Source of the DNA: Chitinophaga sp. CF418
GTDB lineage: Bacteria; Bacteroidota; Bacteroidia; Chitinophagales; Chitinophagaceae
Assembly (NCBI RefSeq): GCF_900142925.1
Contig: NZ_FRCN01000013.1
Span: 175,880-239,879 of the forward strand
Direction of reading: 5' to 3'
Length of the DNA: 64,000 nt
Shown: positions 35,362 through 43,993 of the stretch, piece by piece
Numbering within the stretch: the first letter of the stretch is position 1
Layout: the number at the start of each line of letters is the position of its first letter
The notes under the pieces: generated by a model
The model's database searches: none
The model's input: the letters and a program-made list of their open reading frames with translations, nothing else
Told to the model about the DNA's origin: nothing
Translations under genes and position numbers: made by a program

Positions 35362-35521
35362 CGCGTTGTGAGGAGTGACGCGTTTCCAGTCCGGCTGTAA
35401 TACGGGAGGTGGAAATATCCCGGGAGCGAAAACCTGTTCGCTTACCCGGAGCGCCTTATGGATACGTCATGTATGCGTCAAATATCGTGTATCCTCCGGA
35501 TCGACCCTGACCATCATCAGG
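35362..35521. other. Intergenic region with five successive inverted repeats (possible structured RNA)
   Basis: In the lipB-RluA spacer: CGCGT/ACGCG (35362-35382), TTTCCA/TGGAAA (35383-35415), CCGGGAGCGAA/TTCGCT-TA-CCCGG (35420-35449, 11 bp with a two-base bulge), GGATAC/GTATCC (35460-35494), CCTGA/TCAGG (35506-35521). The stretch looks richer in G and C than the surrounding AT-rich spacer. No credible coding frame on either strand spans it. A non-coding RNA or a decayed element are both possible. Confidence 0.4.
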
Positions 35522-35640
35522 TTAAAACTGCTGCCTATAGCCAATCTAATCCGATGTTTAATCCTCAAACCTTCTCCTGTCAAACGATTTGCGAAAATGC
35601 AAAATTAAGAATGCTTATTGGTTGCATGTTTCCTCGTTAC

Positions 35641-35759
35641 TTCCATATCGCTTCACCGTCATTTCCATATCACTTCACCGACATTTCTATATCGAAGGGA
35701 TATATATATGACGGTGAAATGATATCCAGATGACGTTATAAGGATATGGAGATATAGAA
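35641..35759. repeat. 22-bp direct repeats in a large imperfect hairpin
   Basis: TTCCATATCGCTTCACCGTCAT (35641-35662) is followed by a near-identical copy and a partial third one, then by the inverted form (ATGACGGTGAAATGATATCC, about 35708-35727) and GATATAGAA at the end. Spacer between lipB and the pseudouridine synthase; no gene. Confidence 0.65.
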
Positions 35760-35864
35760 GATTAATGCAACCCAGAACGGGTTTGAAGCTAAAAAATAAC
35801 TGAATATTGAGGAAAGACGGGCTATATACTCACCACAATCTGTGTACATGCGCCCCGCAATCCT

Positions 35865-35872
35865 TACCTTTG
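35865..35872 (+). promoter_or_regulatory. -7 promoter box of the RluA-type gene
   Basis: TACCTTTG, exact consensus, 18 bp before the ATG at 35891. Confidence 0.55.
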
Positions 35873-35890
35873 CAAAAATTTTGAATCCTC

Positions 35891-36961
35891 ATGGCGGAAG
35901 AACTGATTGAACTTGACGATGAACTGGAAAACGGCGAAGGCAGCGAGGAGCTGTATGAACGGGTAAACATTGTAGCGGACAAAGGACAAGAGCCACTCCG
36001 GGTGGACAAGTTCCTGATGAACCGGGTGGAAGGGGCTACCCGTAACAAAATCCAGCAGGCCTGTGACAATGGTATGGTCATCGTCAATGACAAACCAGTG
36101 AAATCCAACTATAAGGTGAAGGCACATGACCGTATTGTGGTTTTCTCTAACAAGAATCCTGAGAATACGGAAGTGATCCCTGAAGAGATCCCCCTGGATA
36201 TCATCTATGAGGATGAAGATTTAATGGTTGTCAATAAGTTACCGGGTATGGTAGTCCATCCCGGTTGCGGAAATTATACCGGTACATTGGTAAACGGACT
36301 GGCCTGGTACCTGGGCGACCGAACTACAACACCGGTACCAGAACCTGCAATTCCACGCTTCGGACTGGTGCACCGTATCGACAAGAATACCAGCGGACTA
36401 CTAGTTGTAGCCAAGTCAGATAAAGCCATGAATGACCTGGCCAAACAATTTTTCGACCATACCGTTCAACGCCGTTATATGGCCCTCGTGTGGGGTGATT
36501 TTGAGGAAGAGGAAGGCACTATTGAGGCGCATGTTGGGCGTCATCAGCGTTTCCGCAAGATCATGGATGCCTATCCGGATGGCGAATATGGGAAGGAAGC
36601 CATCACCCATTACAAAGTGCTTGAGCGTTATAACTATGTGACACTCATCGAATGCCGCCTGGAAACAGGACGTACCCATCAGATCAGGGTGCATATGCAG
36701 CACATAGGGCATTCTCTGTTCAACGACGATACTTATGGAGGAAATCGCATCCTGAAGGGGACCATCTTTGCCAAATACAAGCAGTTTGTGGAAAACTGCT
36801 TCGAAATTATGCCACGTCATGCCCTGCATGCACAGACACTAGGGTTTATACATCCACGCACAAGGAAACCTATGCATTTTGAGAGTCCATTACCTGAAGA
36901 TTTTAAGGCCGTTCTGGAGAAATGGAGGAGATACGTAAGTGCCAGACCTCTTGAAGATTAA
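35891..36961 (+). CDS. RluA-family pseudouridine synthase
   Basis: Converts specific uridines of rRNA or tRNA to pseudouridine. 356 residues: acidic start, S4-like RNA-binding part (about 34-90; LRVDKFLMNRVEGATRNKIQQAC), then the catalytic domain with the RluA signature HRIDKNTSGLLVVAKSD containing the catalytic Asp. Later motifs TGRTHQIRVHMQHIGHSLFND and HALHAQTLGF complete the family set. Target (RluD-like 23S or other) not decided. Confidence 0.93.
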   Translation: MAEELIELDDELENGEGSEELYERVNIVADKGQEPLRVDKFLMNRVEGATRNKIQQACDNGMVIVNDKPVKSNYKVKAHDRIVVFSNKNPENTEVIPEEIPLDIIYEDEDLMVVNKLPGMVVHPGCGNYTGTLVNGLAWYLGDRTTTPVPEPAIPRFGLVHRIDKNTSGLLVVAKSDKAMNDLAKQFFDHTVQRRYMALVWGDFEEEEGTIEAHVGRHQRFRKIMDAYPDGEYGKEAITHYKVLERYNYVTLIECRLETGRTHQIRVHMQHIGHSLFNDDTYGGNRILKGTIFAKYKQFVENCFEIMPRHALHAQTLGFIHPRTRKPMHFESPLPEDFKAVLEKWRRYVSARPLED

Positions 36962-37026
36962 ATCTCATTAAAAATTAAAAACATATCACTTTTTCGTTTA
37001 ATTTAGCAACTTACCCATGTCCCTCC

Positions 37027-38691
37027 ATGAGAAGCCTATATCTATTAATTGCGGTTTTTACAACCATGCTGGGTGCATTTGGCGCCCGGGCACAAACACA
37101 ATTTACGTACTCAACAACCTGCCAGAATGATAGTGTTAGATTCGAAATTGCTCCAGCGGACCTTGCAGGTATTGATTCTGTTCATTGGTACTTTGGTGAT
37201 CCGGCCTCAGGTTCTGCGGATACTTCCCGGAAGATAAAAGGCGCACACCTCTACAATACTATTGGTACCTACACAGTGCAACTGATCGCTTTCAGAAATG
37301 GCGTTCAGGAAATATCTACCACCTCTCTGACAATCGTAGCTCCTGTTATTTATGATTTTGGCCCTACGGACCAGACCATTTGTGACAGTACTACCATTAC
37401 CCTCACCGCCCCTACCGTACCCGGAGCGACCTATGAGTGGCAGGATGGATCTACTAATCAAAGTATACTGGTAGACACAATGGGTACCTATAAGGTGAAG
37501 ATCAATGGTTGTCTGGTACCGGATTCTGTCAACGTATTCTATACGCCCGTGCCGCAACTAGACCTGGGCGACAGCAGCCTGATACTTTGCATAGGTGAAA
37601 CACTGGAACTGGATGCTACCGCCCAGAACTGTACTTATCTCTGGAGCACCGGCGATACTACTCCTAACATCATTGTACACAGTGATGTGGCAATGCCATC
37701 CACCCAATATATTGTGACCGCCGATGCAAAAGGTTGTGGTCTGTACCGTGATACGATATATATCGCATTTGCCGGTCAGCAACATCCGTTCTCATTGGGA
37801 AGAGACACCATCTTATGTCCGGGAGAATCGATCACACTCGATGCTACCACACCCGGAGCTACCGCTTACCGCTGGAGTAACAGGGCCACCACACCAACAA
37901 CGACCATCCGAAGTCGATGGGACCTATGGGTTTTTGTGAATATCAACAATACCTGCGAGGTCCTCGATACGATCCTGATCCGTTACAAACCGGATAAAAA
38001 TCTGGATCTGGGTAATGATACCGTGGTATGTAAGGGTGAAACACTGGTACTGAAAGCCGACTTCGGGACTGCGTCCTACCGCTGGCAGGATACGTCCAAA
38101 CAGGCTACCTACTATGTGCGGCAAACAGGATACTACTGGGTACAGGCGAAGGTGGGGCGTTGTATTGATAGCGACACTATCCATGTACAGTTTGAAGATA
38201 CATTACATACGAATTTAGGACCGGACACGCTGTTATGTATAGGCGAGGTATACAACCTCCACCCCGATGGCGCCGGTATGCAATATAAATGGCAGGACAG
38301 CTCATCACTGCCGCTCTTCCCGGTCACGCAGGCAGGACACTATGCTATTGTGGCGACGAATAGTTGCGGGCAGTCAATAGACGAAATGGATATCACTTTC
38401 CAGGAATGTGGATGCCAGGTGTATTTGCCGACGGCCTTTACACCCAATGCCGATGGCCTGAATGACTACTTCCGGCCGAAATTCCGGTGTGCTATTTCTG
38501 ACTTTGAGCTGGTGCTCTTTAACCGATGGGGACAGAGGATCTACTACACCACAGACCCGGGAGTCGGATGGAAAGGCACCTGGGATAAGGGAAGGGTGCC
38601 AGTTGGAACATATGTCTGGGTGATGGATTATAAGATAGTAGCAACGGGAGAGAAAGTGAAGAAGACAGGTTCAGTAACAGTGATCTATTAA
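37027..38691 (+). CDS. Secreted protein with PKD/Ig-like repeats and gliding-motility (CHU_C) sorting domain
   Basis: 554 residues with a signal peptide (MRSLYLLIAVFTTMLGAFGARA). A PKD-like domain (about 35-110; VHWYFGDPASGSADTS), then five Ig-like repeats each starting with a form of DLGxDTxxCxGE and ending in a beta hairpin, and a C-terminal type B type IX secretion signal (about 465-554; LPTAFTPNADGLNDYF, NRWGQRIYYT, GTYVWVMDYK). Exported across the outer membrane by the type IX system; probably an adhesin or surface-filament protein. Bounded downstream by a terminator. Confidence 0.92.
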   Translation: MRSLYLLIAVFTTMLGAFGARAQTQFTYSTTCQNDSVRFEIAPADLAGIDSVHWYFGDPASGSADTSRKIKGAHLYNTIGTYTVQLIAFRNGVQEISTTSLTIVAPVIYDFGPTDQTICDSTTITLTAPTVPGATYEWQDGSTNQSILVDTMGTYKVKINGCLVPDSVNVFYTPVPQLDLGDSSLILCIGETLELDATAQNCTYLWSTGDTTPNIIVHSDVAMPSTQYIVTADAKGCGLYRDTIYIAFAGQQHPFSLGRDTILCPGESITLDATTPGATAYRWSNRATTPTTTIRSRWDLWVFVNINNTCEVLDTILIRYKPDKNLDLGNDTVVCKGETLVLKADFGTASYRWQDTSKQATYYVRQTGYYWVQAKVGRCIDSDTIHVQFEDTLHTNLGPDTLLCIGEVYNLHPDGAGMQYKWQDSSSLPLFPVTQAGHYAIVATNSCGQSIDEMDITFQECGCQVYLPTAFTPNADGLNDYFRPKFRCAISDFELVLFNRWGQRIYYTTDPGVGWKGTWDKGRVPVGTYVWVMDYKIVATGEKVKKTGSVTVIY

Positions 38692-38702
38692 ATAGCTAAC
38701 AT

Positions 38703-38738
38703 AAAAAGAGAGGCTGCCAATGAGCAGCCTCTCTTTTT
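38703..38738. terminator. Bidirectional terminator
   Basis: 15-bp inverted repeat (AAAAAGAGAGGCTGC / GCAGCCTCTCTTTTT) with a six-base loop and T-runs on both strands, between the convergent genes ending at 38691 and 38831. A degenerate TGCTGTTACTGA repeat follows at 38750-38822. Confidence 0.9.
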
Positions 38739-38830
38739 TTATTGCAATACTGATAGTTCTTCTTTTATTGCTGTTACTGATAATTTGCTGTTATTGCTAT
38801 TATTGCCGTTACTGACAGGCGCTGTTCAAC

Positions 38831-39757
38831 TTATTCCGTGAAACTGTGGAACCTTGCGATAAACTTCGCTGTTTCCCTTTTTTTGAAAGGGACATCCCAG
38901 GTACCGTCGTAAGTGACCAGTGCCGGGATGAGCAGGCCCTGTTGTTTGGTCATCTGCACATTCATCTTTACATCGAAATCAAAGAGCATTGTTTTATAAG
39001 AGAGGGAATAGATGCGGCCAACGATCTCAAAATTATCCTTATTAAAGTAAGTGATCAGCTCATTGATCACCACGTCTCCCCTGTCCAGTATATTGAGACT
39101 GGGTTTGGCCTTTGCCGTAAATACATAACAGGGAACGCTGGCATAACTTTCAGACGTGATAGAGAAATCGTACAACCTCATTACTTCCGGATCAAAAATG
39201 GCCACTTTACCTCCTACGATAGGTACACCTCTGACGGGCTTGCCGGGATTAAAGATGAGTTGTTTCAGCTGGTTTTTATGCCTGGCCATACTGCCCTTTG
39301 ATCTTTCCGGTTCTTCCCCGCTGGCATCCACACATACGGTGCCCTGGGTAAAAAAGAGGTTACCGTATAATTCGGCTGTATAGTAGTTGTATTGTCCTTT
39401 CTTGTCAAAGAAATCGCCGGTAACATCCTGTCTCAGCACTTTCATGCTACGACATCTGCCCTGCATGGTTTGCTGTGTCTGACCATTGAGAGAGGCCTGC
39501 ACCTCGTTATGCTTATTGTAAATACGGATATCATTGTCGGCAGTATAGCCCAGCAGGCGCAGGTTTTTAAAGGCGCGGTAAAAAGTGGTATCATCTTCCA
39601 CTCTTTTAATGAAGCTGTTGACATCAAAGCCAATACGTTTGGCCTCGACGATCACTTCATCCAGGTTAATGGTCATCCCTTTGTATCTGGCGGTATCCTG
39701 CGCATAGGTTTGCTGAAAGAAAAACAGTGTGATAGTATAGAACCAGAGTTTTCGCAT
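38831..39757 (-). CDS. Hypothetical exported protein, DUF-type, behind an anti-sigma gene
   Basis: 308 residues with a signal peptide (MRKLWFYTITLFFFQQTYAQ). The mature part begins with a plug-like DEVIVEAKRI segment as in CarboxypepD_reg-type proteins and continues with KNLRLLGYTADNDIRIYNKHNEVQASLNGQ. Its C-terminal half is beta-rich (LNILDRGDVVINELITYFN). It starts 27 bp after the anti-sigma stop and is probably in that operon, so it may be a target or effector. No function recognised. Confidence 0.72.
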   Translation of the reverse strand: MRKLWFYTITLFFFQQTYAQDTARYKGMTINLDEVIVEAKRIGFDVNSFIKRVEDDTTFYRAFKNLRLLGYTADNDIRIYNKHNEVQASLNGQTQQTMQGRCRSMKVLRQDVTGDFFDKKGQYNYYTAELYGNLFFTQGTVCVDASGEEPERSKGSMARHKNQLKQLIFNPGKPVRGVPIVGGKVAIFDPEVMRLYDFSITSESYASVPCYVFTAKAKPSLNILDRGDVVINELITYFNKDNFEIVGRIYSLSYKTMLFDFDVKMNVQMTKQQGLLIPALVTYDGTWDVPFKKRETAKFIARFHSFTE

Positions 39758-39784
39758 CCTGCGAAATTATATATTTTACGCATT

Positions 39785-40618
39785 TCAACTGGCTTTTCCT
39801 GCCACATACATCTGGTCTAATGTAGGAACGGCACTTCCGCCTTTTTTCTCAAGGGTAATAGCAAACATTTCGGCGTTATCAATAGACTTCATCTTTTGCA
39901 GGAGCTCATGCGGATTGCTCATTTCAAATACGCCCATATCAACAGGCTTACCATCAACGATGGCCCAGAGCTGATATTGCTTGTCAGCAGCGGGTTCCGG
40001 AAGATTATTCACCATGATGAATACCTCCTTTGACTGCTGGTTCCAGTAAACGGTAGCCAGTGCGGTGGGGAATGGTTTGGTGCCGGGCATCTTTACGGTC
40101 TTCATGGACGGATTCTTCATGAGATCGATAGCATGTTCCATCTGATCGATGCGGGTCCGGTAAAGATTAGATTCTGATGCCAGTGAATTATGTGTGGAAA
40201 GTAAAGTTTCGTAACGGCCTTTATAATCGTTGATCTGTCCGAAGAAGAAATAGTTAAGGAACAGGCTGCCCAGCAGTAATATGATGGCGGCAGCAGCTAC
40301 CAGGCGCCAGGTGCTGCTTACATATGTTTTTGTTTCGGGGAATTCGTCAGTTACAGCATCTGCTCCCAGGGCGCCGCTTTCACGGGCTACTTCTTCGTTA
40401 ATGATAATATGGAAAATGCGTTGCTTGAGATCTGCCGGTGGTGTTTTGGATTGCAGGGTAACGTACTGTTCCATATCCAACTGGCAGTCATCTACTGCAG
40501 CTGCTACTTCCGGATATTGCGTCATGCCGCGTTCCAGCTCCTGTACTTCATTGGAGGTAGCCAGTCCACTTACATAAGCCTCTATCAACCCGGACGATAT
40601 GAAACGTGATGCGTCCAC
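39785..40618 (-). CDS. Anti-sigma factor, RskA-like (pair 1)
   Basis: 277 residues. N-terminal cytoplasmic domain (1-95; SSGLIEAYVSGLATSNEVQELERGM), a membrane segment about 105-125 (WRLVAAAAIILLLGSLFLNYFFFG) and a periplasmic RskA C-terminal domain (about 180-277; YWNQQSKEVFIMVNNLPEPAADKQYQLWAI). Lies 2 bp after the cognate ECF sigma gene, which it is expected to hold inactive. The N-terminal zinc-ligand set of classical ZAS anti-sigmas is not seen. Confidence 0.88.
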   Translation of the reverse strand: MDASRFISSGLIEAYVSGLATSNEVQELERGMTQYPEVAAAVDDCQLDMEQYVTLQSKTPPADLKQRIFHIIINEEVARESGALGADAVTDEFPETKTYVSSTWRLVAAAAIILLLGSLFLNYFFFGQINDYKGRYETLLSTHNSLASESNLYRTRIDQMEHAIDLMKNPSMKTVKMPGTKPFPTALATVYWNQQSKEVFIMVNNLPEPAADKQYQLWAIVDGKPVDMGVFEMSNPHELLQKMKSIDNAEMFAITLEKKGGSAVPTLDQMYVAGKAS

Positions 40619-40620
40619 TC

Positions 40621-41172
40621 TTATACTAATTTTAACAAGTTCCTTAATTGAATAATTGCGTTCCTCATCCTCGTTTTTACAGTACCCAACGGAATCTCCA
40701 ACACCTTAGAAATCTCTTCCTGGGTGCATCCCTTATAGTACGCTAAGTCGATGATGATTCGTTGTTCCTTGGTTAATTTTTCAAGAACCTTTGAAAGCCC
40801 AAGATGGTCAACGGATGGGAGTACAGTTAAATTACCTGTATATAAATGTACGTCATCTCCAATATCTTGGATTTTCTGATCCATTTTATGTGCCTTGGAA
40901 CGGAGTGTATCAATTGCGGAATTGCGGGTAATATTGAGCATCCAGGTAAACAGACGCCCTTTGCTTTCGTCGTACCTGTCTATGTTACGCCAAATTTTAA
41001 GGAACACTTCCTGCAGCACATCATTCGCATTACTTTCGTCGTTGAGCACCTTGAGGGCTACGCCGTATAAAGCGGGGGAATAGCGGTCATAAAGGTAGCC
41101 GAATACCTTCTGGTCTTTGGCTTTCAGCCCCTGCACCAGCTCAGATTCCGTATATGTAAACGCGGATTCCAA
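40621..41172 (-). CDS. ECF RNA polymerase sigma factor (pair 1)
   Basis: 183 residues. Region 2 (about 20-85; YLYDRYSPALYGVALKVL, then DVLQEVFLKIWRNIDRY, FTWMLNITRNSAID) and region 4 (about 125-180; RIIIDLAYYKGCTQEEISKVLEIPLGTVKTRM). Followed at once by its RskA-like anti-sigma. Very similar to the second sigma at 42268, indicating a tandem duplication. A 221-bp spacer without a gene precedes it. Confidence 0.93.
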   Translation of the reverse strand: MESAFTYTESELVQGLKAKDQKVFGYLYDRYSPALYGVALKVLNDESNANDVLQEVFLKIWRNIDRYDESKGRLFTWMLNITRNSAIDTLRSKAHKMDQKIQDIGDDVHLYTGNLTVLPSVDHLGLSKVLEKLTKEQRIIIDLAYYKGCTQEEISKVLEIPLGTVKTRMRNAIIQLRNLLKLV

Positions 41173-41393
41173 AACAGTTAAAAATTTTGTTAAAAATACG
41201 ATTCAGTGTGCTCCACAATTTAGCTGCAGGTGCTACAGTATGATTGGAACTGTTACCGGTACAACTTGTTGTTACAATCCTAATAAGTCCTGATAGATGG
41301 TTAATGGGAATGCAATATTAAAGGAAAGATAGCAATTATTACGGAATAATTGATAATGAGCGATCTAGTGTGAGGAAGGGTAGAAAAGGGATA

Positions 41394-42263
41394 TCAGCCA
41401 GCTACTTTTCCGGCTACAAACATTTGTTCCAACGTAGGTGACGGGCTTCCACCTTTCTTTTCGAGGGTTACGGCAAAAACCTGGGCATTATCTACCGCTT
41501 TTACTTTCTGTACGGTATGCGCTTTACTGCCCAGCTCAAATACACCGGCATCGATCGGTTTACCATTTACGATAGCCCAGAGCTGATATTGTTTGTCGGC
41601 AGGAGGTTCTGGTAATGCCTGTGCGAGAATGAATGTTTCTTTCGATTGTGGGTTCCAGCAGATGGTAGCCACCACACCCGTATGTTTACCAACGCCCGGC
41701 ATACGTATCCATTTGAAGGAAGGGTCTTTCATGACACCGTTTTCTTTCTGTGTAAAGTCCAGCTGTTCCTTCAGGGCATCTTTCTCCGCCAACAGGGAGG
41801 CTTGCTCTGCCTGCAGGGAAGAAACCTGCTGTTTATAGCCACTGGCATTACCGTAGGAAACGACGTTCATGACCACACTGCCCAGCAGCAGCGCAATGGC
41901 CGCGGCAGCACTGTATTGCCAGATCTGGAGTTGGGATAAGTTAAGGCCGAGGCCAGCGTCTGTATCTTCTGAGAATGTATTTTCGTTGGTTGCTGCTGTG
42001 AAGGTTTCAGTTTCAGCGGCAATGGGGTCGTCTGCTTCGTTTTTGTGCAGGCGGTCCATTATCTGGCGCTTGATACCGGCAGGGGGCTTGGCAGCCCATA
42101 GCTGTATATAGCGCTCCATATCCACCTGTAAAGCTTCTGCAGCAGCTTTTACTTCAGGGTGCTGCTGAATGGCGCCGAGTACCTCACGCGATTCTGATTC
42201 TGAAAGTAACCCCGTGACATGGTTCTCAATTAAACCGGACGATATGTAACGTTGAACATCCAC
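41394..42263 (-). CDS. Anti-sigma factor, RskA-like (pair 2)
   Basis: 289 residues, paralogue of the gene at 39785: SSGLIENHVTGLLSESESREVL at the N-terminus, a transmembrane stretch near residues 115-135 (YSAAAAIALLLGSVVMNVVSYG), then a coiled-coil-like stretch (LQAEQASLLAEKDALKEQLDF) and the RskA domain with FILAQALPEPPADKQYQLWAI. Starts 4 bp after its sigma partner. The inter-domain coiled coil is longer in this copy. Confidence 0.88.
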   Translation of the reverse strand: MDVQRYISSGLIENHVTGLLSESESREVLGAIQQHPEVKAAAEALQVDMERYIQLWAAKPPAGIKRQIMDRLHKNEADDPIAAETETFTAATNENTFSEDTDAGLGLNLSQLQIWQYSAAAAIALLLGSVVMNVVSYGNASGYKQQVSSLQAEQASLLAEKDALKEQLDFTQKENGVMKDPSFKWIRMPGVGKHTGVVATICWNPQSKETFILAQALPEPPADKQYQLWAIVNGKPIDAGVFELGSKAHTVQKVKAVDNAQVFAVTLEKKGGSPSPTLEQMFVAGKVAG

Positions 42264-42267
42264 TTGC

Positions 42268-42816
42268 TTACATCTGTTTTAAAATATTCCGCAATTGTAT
42301 GATCGCATTACGCATCCTGGTCTTCACCGTTCCCAAAGGGATATCCAGTATCTTCGCAATTTCTTCCTGCGTACACCCTTTATAATAAGCCAGGTCTATA
42401 ATAACACGTTGTTCCCTGCTCAGCTGTTCTACCACCTTTACCAGACCGAGATGATCCACAGAAGGATGAATGGCCAGCTGATCTGATGCAAATCCATTGC
42501 TCCCTAATTCACTAGCTTTTTGCCCCATTTTATGGGCTTTTGAGCGGAGAGTATCAATAGCAGTATTGCGCGCAATGTTCACCATCCAGGTGAAAAGGCG
42601 GCCTTTGTCGGAATCATAGCGCTCAATGCTGCGCCAGATCTTGAGAAAGATTTCCTGCAGCACATCACCGGCAATAGTTTCGTCATTGATCACTTTAAGG
42701 GCAATGCCGTATAATGCCGGGGAATAATGATCATATAAGTACCCGAAATGTTTTTCGTTCCTCGCCTTCAGGCCAAGTACTAACTCGGATTCTGTATATG
42801 TGACTGCTGCTCCCAA
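42268..42816 (-). CDS. ECF RNA polymerase sigma factor (pair 2)
   Basis: 182 residues, close relative of the sigma at 40621. Key stretches are YLYDHYSPALYGIALKVI, QEIFLKIWRSIERYD, SKAHKMGQKAS and YKGCTQEEIAKILDIPLGTVKTRM. The most variable part is the loop between regions 2 and 4. Four bp before its anti-sigma. Separated from the first pair by 221 bp. Confidence 0.93.
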   Translation of the reverse strand: MGAAVTYTESELVLGLKARNEKHFGYLYDHYSPALYGIALKVINDETIAGDVLQEIFLKIWRSIERYDSDKGRLFTWMVNIARNTAIDTLRSKAHKMGQKASELGSNGFASDQLAIHPSVDHLGLVKVVEQLSREQRVIIDLAYYKGCTQEEIAKILDIPLGTVKTRMRNAIIQLRNILKQM

Positions 42817-42883
42817 TGTATTGTATTAGTTTGCAGGCACTAAAGTAATAGGGATTTTTAACATTACAAAATTTTCACTTGTT

Positions 42884-43462
42884 TTATTTGTGAAATATCA
42901 TTTTGTAATCCACACTGATCTTGCCTTTGGTGATATCTTCCAGTTTGCCTTTCAGCATCCTTCTCTTTAAAGGCTTCAGATAGTCAATGAACAGTTTACC
43001 ATCAATATGGTCGTACTCATGAAATATAACGCGGGCAGTTATGCCTGAGAAAGTCTTTTCCTGTGGCTGGAATTGCTCATCCACATAACGGATGGTCACG
43101 GTTTCCGGACGGTATACATCTTCACGGATCTTCGGGATACTGAGGCATCCTTCATTATAAGGCCATTCCTCTCCGCCGGTGCTTACAATATGCGCATTAA
43201 TAAATACCTGTTTAACGCCATTATCGCCAGGATATTCGTTCTTCTCATCCTCTTCCAGATTATTGATGATCTGCTCACTATCCACTACAAAAAGGCGGAT
43301 CGGCCTGTTGATCTGTGGCGCTGCCAGCCCTACGCCACTGGAAGCATACATGGTCTCCCACATATTGGCAATAAGTTGCTCTAACTGAGGATAATCAGGG
43401 GTTATATCTTCACACATTTTCCGTAATACCGGATGACCGTAAGCAACTATAGGTAGAATCAT
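42884..43462 (-). CDS. def: Peptide deformylase
   Basis: Removes the formyl group from nascent peptides. 192 residues with the three family motifs GVGLAAPQI, EGCLSIP (motif 2 Cys is the metal ligand) and HEYDHIDG (HExxH ligands). Slightly long at the C-terminus. Start ATG at 43462; a -7 box TACCTTTG lies 21 bp upstream. Confidence 0.95.
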   Translation of the reverse strand: MILPIVAYGHPVLRKMCEDITPDYPQLEQLIANMWETMYASSGVGLAAPQINRPIRLFVVDSEQIINNLEEDEKNEYPGDNGVKQVFINAHIVSTGGEEWPYNEGCLSIPKIREDVYRPETVTIRYVDEQFQPQEKTFSGITARVIFHEYDHIDGKLFIDYLKPLKRRMLKGKLEDITKGKISVDYKMIFHK

Positions 43463-43483
43463 TTCAAAAAATTTTCAAAAATG

Positions 43484-43517
43484 CAAAGGTAAGTATCAAT
43501 CGGGAAATAGGGCACAA
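43484..43517 (-). promoter_or_regulatory. Promoter of def
   Basis: Minus strand TTG (43515-43517), 23-bp spacer, TACCTTTG (43484-43491); the spacing is at the upper limit. Confidence 0.45.
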
Positions 43518-43573
43518 GAATTGAAATGTAGCGATCAATCATCGCTACAACGCAACTAAGTCCTGAAATTCAA

Positions 43574-43984
43574 TTATTTATACTGCAGATACTCTTGCAG
43601 GATGATGGTGGCGCTGATTTCATCCACGAGGCCCTTGTTCTGCCGGTCCTTTTTTTTCAGTCCGCTATCTATCATGGACCGGAAGGCCAGTTTGGAGGTA
43701 AAGCGTTCGTCCACCTTCTTCACCGGGATCTCGGGGAAATTCTTCTGGAGGATGCGTACACATTCTGTTACGAGGGCGGTAGCATCAGTGGCTCCCCCAT
43801 CCAGGTTCTTCGGCTCCCCTATCAGTATCAGTTCTACCGACTCCTGGGCCAGGTATTTTTTGAGATAAGGAATCAGGTCGTGGGTAGCCACGGTGGTAAG
43901 ACCGCTGGCAATCATCTGCAGTGGGTCTGTTACTGCAAGGCCTGTTCTCTTTTTTCCGTAGTCTATTGCAAGGACGCGCGCCAT
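43574..43984 (-). CDS. ruvX: Holliday junction resolvase-like protein RuvX/YqgF
   Basis: 136-residue RNase H-fold protein. The first catalytic Asp is in VLAIDYGKKRTGLAVTDP, the second region is IGEPKNLDGG and the third VDERFTSKLA; the final acidic residues are in VDEISATIILQEYL. Probable role in pre-16S rRNA processing or recombination. Followed after 9 bp by the ubiA-like gene, read in the same direction upstream of it. Confidence 0.9.
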   Translation of the reverse strand: MARVLAIDYGKKRTGLAVTDPLQMIASGLTTVATHDLIPYLKKYLAQESVELILIGEPKNLDGGATDATALVTECVRILQKNFPEIPVKKVDERFTSKLAFRSMIDSGLKKKDRQNKGLVDEISATIILQEYLQYK

Positions 43985-43993
43985 ATGAATAAA

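Noticed and set aside
35490..35525. Minus-strand GGTCAGG..CCGGAGG resembling the SRP RNA core
   Set aside because: The rest of the SRP RNA core (GGAAGCAGC-type loop) and the closing stem are missing.
35375..35608. Open frames over the hairpin-rich spacer on both strands
   Set aside because: Minus-strand frame is broken by stops and plus-strand frame has no recognisable protein pattern; treated as structured DNA instead.
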